Source: an uncultured Clostridia bacterium
GTDB lineage: Bacteria > Bacillota > Clostridia > Oscillospirales > Acutalibacteraceae
Length of the DNA stretch: 12,020 nt
Direction: 5' to 3'
Assembly: GCA_945869905.1 (NCBI GenBank)
Contig: CAMBQD010000012.1
Span: 1-12,020, forward strand
The stretch's first letter is position 1. Every line of letters begins with the position of its first letter. Under the pieces are notes generated by a model, which did not search any database, was not told the origin of the DNA, and worked only from the letters and a program-made list of their open reading frames with translations. Of this stretch, positions 7,301-12,020 are shown in pieces. The translations under genes were made by a program, and so were the position numbers.

Positions 7301-7456
7301 GATATTCCTTATGAGGATATTACAACTCTTAACATTGACCATATGCAGTGTGGTGTGGGCGGTGACCTGCCGGGTCAGGCGTTTGTACGTGAGCCGTATC
7401 TTATGAAAAAAGGAGTTAAGCAGGCATACTCATTTGTTATGGAGCCTGTGAGATAA
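4307..7456 (+). CDS. lacZ: Glycoside hydrolase family 2 beta-galactosidase homologue
   Basis: A 1049-residue LacZ-type enzyme with the full five-domain plan: N-terminal jelly roll (about 40-215), Ig-like domain (about 217-325), TIM barrel (about 327-620), second Ig-like domain, and C-terminal beta-galactosidase small-chain domain (about 770-1049). The acid/base is E454 in WSLGNEAG, the nucleophile E543 in VLCEYAHSM, and the magnesium ligands E409 and H411 in DECDLETHG. D198 in DQDMWW corresponds to E. coli D201. It has no signal peptide, so it acts in the cytoplasm on imported sugar. The pocket differs from E. coli: the loop carrying N102 is replaced by a serine- and arginine-containing stretch (about 94-114), and the GVGGD segment (1016-1020) continues LPG without the tryptophan equivalent to W999. 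Retaining beta-galactoside hydrolysis is the best call, but another beta-glycoside is possible. ATG at 4307 follows AGAGGGG by 7 bases. No transporter is adjacent; comEC follows after 6 bases. Confidence 0.88.
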   Translation: MAKYRWEDPSIFKINKEDGHSLMLPYDDEESALSGEDSKYKQSLNGMWQFHWQRGLKNQPENFEQTSFDASGWDEIRVPSVWQTEGYSVPYYYASTFPKAISRSRAKIPSIDHNMQEIGFYRKTFVLDDAFDGREIFLHFGAAKSALEVYVNGEFAGYSQGSMVPHEFNVTKLLKKGENLICAKLYRYSDGTYLEDQDMWWLCGIYREVYLYAESKLCLRDFYIKTDFDVDYKDSDLSLDVFLKNYNNIKGNCVVDTKLISETGRQLPIGVKDIDLSGGEEKLHFDAKIKAPKKWSAEAPNLYTLVMTVSVDGEIIVVKTYKVGFKKVEIKGEKIYFNGMPLMIRGVNRHDFDPDYGWAVPKERYTQDLDIMKQSNINSIRTSHYPDDPYFYEMCNRYGFYVMDECDLETHGVRRKGVPGSNPMWTAAVVDRMERMVLRDRNNPCVFMWSLGNEAGDGDNFMRMKEAALKLDDTRQFHYEGDFDQTKSDVISRMYPTGDVMEKLGNKQEIKISLYDNIANQLAADSKPIKPEMYVGKPIVLCEYAHSMENSLGNFQEYMDDFEKYDNMCGGYIWDFVDQTLHVKDENGNDNYLYGIDFEGQEPKRIIDIPNTTAMTGSNRALCANGIIGADRTPHPQITEVKKVYQEIKTEAFDLMAGKFRVKNKFLFTDISNYKCKWVLKAEGEIIESGELDKFECEPLSETFITIPYSVDSIPKDKEVVLTVSFFTRKKTLGLKSNYEIAWDQFIINEMPQPAQPENDGDLNFTVKGKRVTVENDDVKVVVDNGKIVSYVIDGREMLVGPMMPNYFRALTDNDIDFLNFTPMWTKFHPFYKWQRATKHTNAVKTEAKAGSDNSVEIHIAFSTAGLKDSVATYKIYPDGRIYVYHSATPIANMIRFGYQMTLPKDMEFVKWYGRGPVATYCDRKTGAKIDAYSSTVTDLDYRYMRPQESSNRTDMRYMTITDKKGKGLKFTAYFNDPLNFSAYHYTTDGLERATHINDIPYEDITTLNIDHMQCGVGGDLPGQAFVREPYLMKKGVKQAYSFVMEPVR

Positions 7457-7462
7457 TAAGCT

Positions 7463-9442
7463 ATGAAAAGAGTATTTGCTTTTGTTGGTTTTTCAATTGC
7501 AATTACTCTTTTTTTGCTTAATTGCCTTCCTTTTGAGTCAGCAAAATTTATATTGTTATCAGCAGTGATATTGCTTATTTTGTCACTGCTGATAAAGGCA
7601 TTAAGACAGGAAAGGGTTATGCCGTTGGTTTTCGGCAGTGCAGTCTTTGCCTGCCTTATTTTTATAATATCAATGCAGTCAAATGTGCAGGTGCAGAAAA
7701 ATCTTGACGGTAAAACTGCCTGCTGCAGCTTTCAAATTGTTGATATTGAAAGCAAAACAGAGGGCGAATATCTGTATACCGTAAAAACAAATTTCGTTGA
7801 TTTGCCTGACGCACCTCAAAATATTAAGCTTAAGGTGAAAGCAAACGGTAAAATCAACGCGGATTATTATGACAATGTTAATGGCTTGGTGACCTTTTAC
7901 AGCTTTGCGGATAACGGATTTGATTCCTACGGTGACTACGGCGACGGTATATTTATTAGGGCAAAGCTGATTAACAGTGAAGCAAAAGCAAATAATAAAA
8001 AACCGCCTAATTATTACATCATTAAGCTGAGATTAAAAATCAAGGATATCCTATATGACAATCTTGACGAGGAAAAGGCAGGGCTTGGATTGTCGCTTTT
8101 TACAGGTGATAAACGCCTGCTGAACGATGACATTAAGGAGTCATTCCAGGTCTGCGGCATATCCCATATGACTGCAGTGTCAGGACTGCATATATCAATT
8201 ATCTGCTTGAGCATATACTTTCTTTTAAAGCTTTTGAGGGTGCCGAGGATACCCTGTACCGTGGTTACCCTTGCGGTACTGCTGGTATATTCAGGCATTG
8301 CGGATTTTTCAAAATCTGTCATCAGAGCAGGAATAATGATAACTGCAATGCTGATATCAAAGCTTGTTAACAATAAGGCGGATACTCTTAATTCCCTTGG
8401 CTTTGCAGTGTTTATTATTTGCCTTAATCCCTTTGCCGTTACCGACGCAGGTGCCGTTTTGACGGTGTCGGCAGTTGTTGGACTATCTGTTATTAAGCCT
8501 GCAATTGACATAAGAATAAGGCCTGAAAATAAAGCCTTAAGGTATTTTTATGACGGATTTTTTACAGGTGTATGTGTGCTTGCCGCCACATTTCCTGCAA
8601 TGTGGTTTTTCTTTGGTAATGTAAGCCTTTTGGCACTTATACTGAATATTATCGGTATTCCTTTGCTGGAGCTGGCGTTGATATCATTACTGCTGTTGTG
8701 CCTCCTTTCGCCGATTCCTTTTCTTGCATTTATTCCCAAATGCCTTTCCTCCTTCTCTTTGGGTTCCCTTATTGATATTGCGGATTTCTCAAAAAGTCAT
8801 TTTGAATTTCTTTACCTTAATGTCTCCGACGGCTTATACGGTGTAATGATAGCAGGCGCTTTGCTGTTAATAGCATTTTCTCTTTTGGCTACAAATAAGA
8901 TTGATATTAAAACAGTAGCTGCTCTTATTTCCGTTATGGTTGTCACAGTAACTGCCTTTTCCGTATTTGATTATAGGAGCAACGCATATTTGACCGTGTC
9001 AGCCGACGGTGCGGTAATTGTTCGTGACAGAGATACAATGCTTGCCATTGATATTGATGAAAACGGTGATTGCTATTTGCTGGAGGATATTGTGGGCACA
9101 AAGAAATATGACACCTCAGTGGCAATAAATTCATTAAAATGCCAAAACGGTATTACGGATGCTTTGCCAAATACAGAATTTGCTTCATATGACGGGGAAA
9201 TGCCATATCTGTGTGAGCACATAAGCGTTTCATATGAAAATGATATTTTATGCGTTTCTGTTTACAATAAGGTCTTTAAAATTTATGAGGATTATGTTAC
9301 AATAGACAGCTGTAAGGTCTATAGGGACGTTTATGACAGATTTTCTCAAACAGGTGATACAACATTTGTTGTTACGGAAAACGCTGAAATTCAAATTAAG
9401 CAAGCCGTTTTAGGCTTGTTTGGATTTATCTTATTTGATTAA
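7463..9442 (+). CDS. comEC: ComEC/Rec2-family DNA uptake channel protein
   Basis: Polytopic inner-membrane protein that forms the channel carrying single-stranded DNA into the cytoplasm during transformation. Two or three N-terminal membrane helices (about 5-75) precede a soluble DUF4131-type OB-fold region (to about 185). The competence domain follows (about 205-490) with many hydrophobic segments and the diagnostic motif GISHMTAVSGLH (232-243). After the last membrane helix, the segment starting near 507 (YLTVSADGAVIVRDRDTMLA) resembles the beginning of the metallo-beta-lactamase domain usual in ComEC. However, the part to 659 has no HxHxDH metal motif and is too short for the whole domain, so nuclease activity is not expected. 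The ribosome binding site is weak: GGAG lies 15 bases upstream inside the preceding gene, and only 6 bases separate the two genes, suggesting coupled translation. No comEA or comF is in the window, so competence of the organism is not shown. Confidence 0.9.
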   Translation: MKRVFAFVGFSIAITLFLLNCLPFESAKFILLSAVILLILSLLIKALRQERVMPLVFGSAVFACLIFIISMQSNVQVQKNLDGKTACCSFQIVDIESKTEGEYLYTVKTNFVDLPDAPQNIKLKVKANGKINADYYDNVNGLVTFYSFADNGFDSYGDYGDGIFIRAKLINSEAKANNKKPPNYYIIKLRLKIKDILYDNLDEEKAGLGLSLFTGDKRLLNDDIKESFQVCGISHMTAVSGLHISIICLSIYFLLKLLRVPRIPCTVVTLAVLLVYSGIADFSKSVIRAGIMITAMLISKLVNNKADTLNSLGFAVFIICLNPFAVTDAGAVLTVSAVVGLSVIKPAIDIRIRPENKALRYFYDGFFTGVCVLAATFPAMWFFFGNVSLLALILNIIGIPLLELALISLLLLCLLSPIPFLAFIPKCLSSFSLGSLIDIADFSKSHFEFLYLNVSDGLYGVMIAGALLLIAFSLLATNKIDIKTVAALISVMVVTVTAFSVFDYRSNAYLTVSADGAVIVRDRDTMLAIDIDENGDCYLLEDIVGTKKYDTSVAINSLKCQNGITDALPNTEFASYDGEMPYLCEHISVSYENDILCVSVYNKVFKIYEDYVTIDSCKVYRDVYDRFSQTGDTTFVVTENAEIQIKQAVLGLFGFILFD

Positions 9443-9454
9443 GGAGGGATATTA

Positions 9455-10501
9455 ATGGCAAGGCTTAACGAGCAGCAGCTCAGGTTGCAGATAAAGGAAG
9501 AAAGCTTTAATAACGCTTACCTTATTTACGGCGAAGAAAGCTATCTTAAGGAGCATTATATTTCTCTGCTTAAAAAGAAAATTGTTGACCCTGCCTTTGA
9601 GGCATTTAATCTTCATATTTTTGAGGGTAAGGATTCCTCCCTTGACGATATTTTAAAGGACGCACAAATGCTCCCTATGATGAGTGAATATAATTTTGTG
9701 CTTGTGCGTGATTACCCTGTGGAAAAGTCTAAAGGGGATATAAAGCTCCTTTGTGAATTTTTACAGGATGTACCTGAAAGCACAGTGTTTATTTTGCTTT
9801 ATGATGCTTTAATTCCCGATGTTAAAGGTGCCGGATTTAAGAAAATTACAGATGCCTTTGACAAAGCAGGGGCAGTTGTTGATATGCAAAAAAGAAGCGA
9901 GTCCGATGTGGCAAAGCTATTGGTAAGCGGCGCAAAAAAAAGAGGCTCCGTCCTTGATATAAATAATGCAAGGTACCTTATCTCTCTGTCAGGCAACGAT
10001 ATGAAAAATCTTTTAAACGAGCTTGATAAGCTTTCGTATTTTGCACAGGGGCAGGAGATAACAAAGGAAATTATAGACAATATGGCAACCAAATGCCTTC
10101 AGGCAAGGGTGTATGACTTGTCCAAGGCAGTGGTATCCGGCAATACAGATGCCGCCTGCGGTATTATTGACACCCTTATACGTATGAAGGAGGACCCAAT
10201 ACTTATTCTTGCCGTTATCGGCGGAGTGTATGTTGATATGTACAGGGTTAAGTGTGCCAAGGCTGCAGGGTATACCTATGACGATGTGGCAAAGCATTAT
10301 AATTACAGGGGCAGGGAGTTTGCCCTTAGAAATGCCTCAAGGGATTGTGCAAAGCTTACTGAAAATCAGCTTAGGAAATCCCTTGATGAGATTATTGATA
10401 CGGACGTTAAGCTTAAAAGCACAGCTATTGATAAAAAACTGCTTTTAGAGGAGCTGATTGTAAAGCTGGTTTTAATTGCCAAAGAGGTGCATTATGCTTA
10501 A
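9455..10501 (+). CDS. holA: DNA polymerase III subunit delta (clamp loader)
   Basis: The delta subunit of the clamp-loader complex, which opens the beta sliding clamp so that it can be placed on primed DNA. At 348 residues it matches the usual Firmicutes length of about 340-350. The N-terminal AAA+-like domain shows NAYLIYGEESYLKE (20-33), typical of delta, followed by FNLHIFEGKD, MLPMMSEYNFVLVRDY and STVFILLY. The middle has SLSGNDMKNLLNELDKLSYF, the usual helical linker. It lacks a working Walker A motif, as expected for delta. It follows comEC by 12 bases with the very strong ribosome binding site AAGGAGGG (9441-9448) overlapping the comEC stop. comEC-holA adjacency is common in Firmicutes and supports both calls. 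Its last 8 bases overlap the next gene. Confidence 0.93.
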   Translation: MARLNEQQLRLQIKEESFNNAYLIYGEESYLKEHYISLLKKKIVDPAFEAFNLHIFEGKDSSLDDILKDAQMLPMMSEYNFVLVRDYPVEKSKGDIKLLCEFLQDVPESTVFILLYDALIPDVKGAGFKKITDAFDKAGAVVDMQKRSESDVAKLLVSGAKKRGSVLDINNARYLISLSGNDMKNLLNELDKLSYFAQGQEITKEIIDNMATKCLQARVYDLSKAVVSGNTDAACGIIDTLIRMKEDPILILAVIGGVYVDMYRVKCAKAAGYTYDDVAKHYNYRGREFALRNASRDCAKLTENQLRKSLDEIIDTDVKLKSTAIDKKLLLEELIVKLVLIAKEVHYA

Positions 10502-11072
10502 AATTAAAGAGGCGGTTATTGTTGAGGGCAGGTATGATAAAATTAAGCTTTCCAATTTTCTTGATACTCTCATTATAGAAACCAATGGCTTTGGAATATA
10601 TAAGGATAAGGAAAAGCTGAAATTTATACGCAGGCTTGCTGAGGAAAGGGGAATAGTTATCCTTACCGACTCAGACCACAGCGGCTTTCAAATAAGAAAT
10701 TATGTGGCAGCAGGCATACCGAGGGAAAGGATTAAGCATATCTACATACCCGATATTACCGGCAAGGAAAAAAGAAAGGCGCAGCCCTCAAAGGAGGGTA
10801 AGCTGGGCGTTGAGGGTATGAGTGATGAGCTTTTGCTTAACCTCTTTAAGAATATAGGTATTGAGCCTGAGCAGGCTGAAAAATCACAGCAGGTAACAAA
10901 TTATGATTTGCTTGAGCTTGGTCTGTCGGGTGCTCCCAATGCAAAGGAAAATAAAAAGAAACTCCTGAAAAAATTAAATCTTCCGGAGTTCCTTTCCACA
11001 AGTTCTTTACTGTCATATATCAATGGAGCAATGACAAGAGAATGCTTTATTAAGCTTTGCTCTGAGCTGTAA
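10494..11072 (+). CDS. rnmV: Ribonuclease M5 (5S rRNA maturation), TOPRIM family
   Basis: RNase M5 cleaves precursor 5S rRNA, with help from ribosomal protein L18, to give mature ends in Firmicutes. The 192-residue protein begins with a TOPRIM domain. The glutamate E11 lies in VIVEGRYD, and the DxD pair is D59 and D61 in LTDSDHSGFQIRN, where Bacillus M5 has DPD. ETNGFGI (29-35) and the later GKLGVEGMSDELL are also family signatures. ATG at 10494 is preferred over the in-frame ATG at 10476. Homology begins there, AGAGG (10483-10487) lies 6 bases upstream, and the overlap with holA (ATGCTTAA, 10494-10501) implies translational coupling. The stop directly abuts the stop of tmcAL on the other strand, and the probable terminator lies beyond, inside tmcAL. 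Confidence 0.9.
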   Translation: MLKIKEAVIVEGRYDKIKLSNFLDTLIIETNGFGIYKDKEKLKFIRRLAEERGIVILTDSDHSGFQIRNYVAAGIPRERIKHIYIPDITGKEKRKAQPSKEGKLGVEGMSDELLLNLFKNIGIEPEQAEKSQQVTNYDLLELGLSGAPNAKENKKKLLKKLNLPEFLSTSSLLSYINGAMTRECFIKLCSEL

Positions 11073-12020
11073 CTAAATAATTATTATTTTGGACCTTTGC
11101 TCTGTTCCGCAGGGCAAGGGCTTTTTATATCCCAAATTATATAAATCCGTGCATTTACATTCAAGCTCAAGAAGCCTTTTGCCGTCATCACTCAGCTCCT
11201 TAATGTCTGCATACCTGCTGATGATGGGCAGGGCAGCAGATTTTTTCATCTGCGCCAGTATTTCCTTGCCTCTGCTGTTAAAGCCCAAAACACGTATATA
11301 CGGCACATCTTTTGTATATTCGGATGTTATATCCAAATATGCCCTTAAAATAATTCTTCTTATTCTTGAATGTGTATATCTCTTTGTTTTGATTTTATCG
11401 TATATTTCATCAAGGCCTGCCGACGTCCTTACAGCCTCCACAATTCTGTTTTCAAGCCCTTCCGTAACATCGTCAATTTGAAAAAAATTCTCACTGCTCA
11501 TTGTTCTGAGCTTGGAAAGTATTGCAACCTGGCAGTTTTTCATAGAGCAGATATCATCAAGGCTCATAGCCTTTCTTATGGCAGAGGCACTGTAAATTTC
11601 ATCATCGGTATCATGCCCTTTGCCTATTCTTTTAACGGCTCTGCAGGGGAGATTTGTTTCACTGATATACTCAACGGCAAGAATATTGTTTGGCGTATTA
11701 AGTATATCACTGCCCACAGCCTCCTGTACGGCAACGGGATAGGACAGCCCCTCCTTCATTTTTACCTTTATTTCATCTTGGCAGGAGTTAATTTTTTCGG
11801 CAACCTCTGTGAGAATTTTAATATCGTCACATTCCGCACCAAAGGCTATTTCATCAATGATTCCCGTTTTCTCTAAAATCTGTACTGCATATTTGCCAAA
11901 GCCCTTTGCAGACATAAGGGAATAGGCACAGGGAAGCTCAAGAACCAAATCCGCACCGTTTTCCAGTGCAGACCTTGCTCTTGTGAATTTGTCATATACC
12001 GCAAACTCGCCGCGCTGTAC
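11073..12020 (-). CDS. tmcAL: tRNA(Met) cytidine acetate ligase TmcAL, N-terminus cut by window edge
   Basis: TmcAL (YlbM) makes N4-acetylcytidine at the wobble base of elongator tRNA-Met using ATP and acetate. The frame is open to base 12020, where it reads VQRGEFAVYDKFTRARSALENGADLVLELP, the conserved stretch that normally begins around residue 50. About 50 residues, including the HxGH-type nucleotide-binding motif, therefore lie outside the window; 315 residues are seen. Also visible are NTPNNILAVEYI and the nucleotidyltransferase signature YSASAIRKAM, both typical of the family. The C-terminal half is helical with basic segments for tRNA binding. The internal TTG at 11948 is not a start, because homology continues upstream. 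The TAG stop (11075-11073) touches the stop of rnmV with no base between. No terminator for this strand is evident within the 3' end of rnmV. Confidence 0.9.
   Translation of the reverse strand, partial: VQRGEFAVYDKFTRARSALENGADLVLELPCAYSLMSAKGFGKYAVQILEKTGIIDEIAFGAECDDIKILTEVAEKINSCQDEIKVKMKEGLSYPVAVQEAVGSDILNTPNNILAVEYISETNLPCRAVKRIGKGHDTDDEIYSASAIRKAMSLDDICSMKNCQVAILSKLRTMSSENFFQIDDVTEGLENRIVEAVRTSAGLDEIYDKIKTKRYTHSRIRRIILRAYLDITSEYTKDVPYIRVLGFNSRGKEILAQMKKSAALPIISRYADIKELSDDGKRLLELECKCTDLYNLGYKKPLPCGTEQRSKIIII
11094..11126 (+). terminator. Probable intrinsic terminator of the lacZ-comEC-holA-rnmV run, inside tmcAL
   Basis: CCTTTGCTCTG (11094-11104), loop TTCCG, then CAGGGCAAGGG (11110-11120) form an 11-base-pair stem with two G-U pairs in rightward RNA, followed by CTTTTT. 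It lies 21 bases after the rnmV stop. In the leftward direction the hairpin is followed by TCCAAAATAA, not a T-run, so it works one way only. It is entirely within the last codons of tmcAL on the opposite strand. Confidence 0.7.

Noticed and set aside
7457..7462. Promoter or terminator between lacZ and comEC
   Set aside because: Only six bases separate the genes, and no hairpin with a T-run or paired -35/-10 boxes were found around the junction.
8014..8511. 165-codon leftward open frame inside comEC
   Set aside because: It is antisense to the ComEC membrane domain, including the diagnostic SGLH motif, and has no start signals of its own.
11370..11876. 168-codon rightward open frame inside tmcAL
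   Set aside because: It is a shadow of the TmcAL reading frame, which has strong family motifs; it has no ribosome binding site or recognisable product.
11946..11948. TTG at 11948 as the start of tmcAL
   Set aside because: The frame stays open for 24 more codons to the window edge and those codons encode the conserved QRG...KFTRA...ENGADLV stretch, so the gene is cut by the edge and does not start here.

Overview
The window looks like chromosomal housekeeping DNA from a low-to-medium GC Gram-positive anaerobe. The Clostridia, perhaps a gut member of the Oscillospirales, are the best guess. The basis is gene content (RNase M5, TmcAL, a FemAB-type aminoacyltransferase, ComEC next to holA), purine-rich GGAGG-type ribosome binding sites, tight gene packing and an AT-rich third codon position. 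No 16S or other decisive taxonomic marker is present, so the genus is not called. There are no insertion sequences, integrases, CRISPR repeats, tRNA or rRNA genes, and no intergenic stretch over about 130 bases.

Layout from left to right. (1) The first nine bases are the start of a leftward gene, preceded by a strong ribosome binding site; its promoter region is shared divergently with cysK. (2) A rightward pair follows: cysK (cysteine synthase) and a FliB-type lysine-N-methylase homologue. It ends at a perfect bidirectional terminator hairpin (2031-2061). (3) A leftward pair, a FemAB-family peptidoglycan aminoacyltransferase and an alanine racemase homologue, is transcribed from 4179 down to 2064 into the same hairpin. 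(4) A 127-base divergent region holds two good sigma-A-type promoters back to back, with -35 boxes 2 bases apart. (5) A rightward run of four genes follows: a GH2 beta-galactosidase homologue, comEC, holA (DNA polymerase III delta) and rnmV (RNase M5), with gaps of 6, 12 and minus 8 bases. (6) The leftward tmcAL gene converges on rnmV with no intergenic base and runs off the right edge.

The racemase-FemAB pair points to cell-wall amino-acid supply and branch or bridge synthesis. comEC, holA and rnmV cover DNA uptake, replication clamp loading and 5S rRNA maturation; tmcAL covers elongator tRNA-Met modification. The beta-galactosidase at the head of that run is the odd member.

No clearly new system is visible. 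The most interesting observations are departures from family norms. The racemase lacks the usual Cys-Met-Asp substrate motif. ComEC has a degenerate C-terminal metallo-beta-lactamase-like domain. The GH2 enzyme keeps its catalytic residues but has changed substrate-pocket positions. The rnmV terminator lies inside the opposing tmcAL coding sequence.
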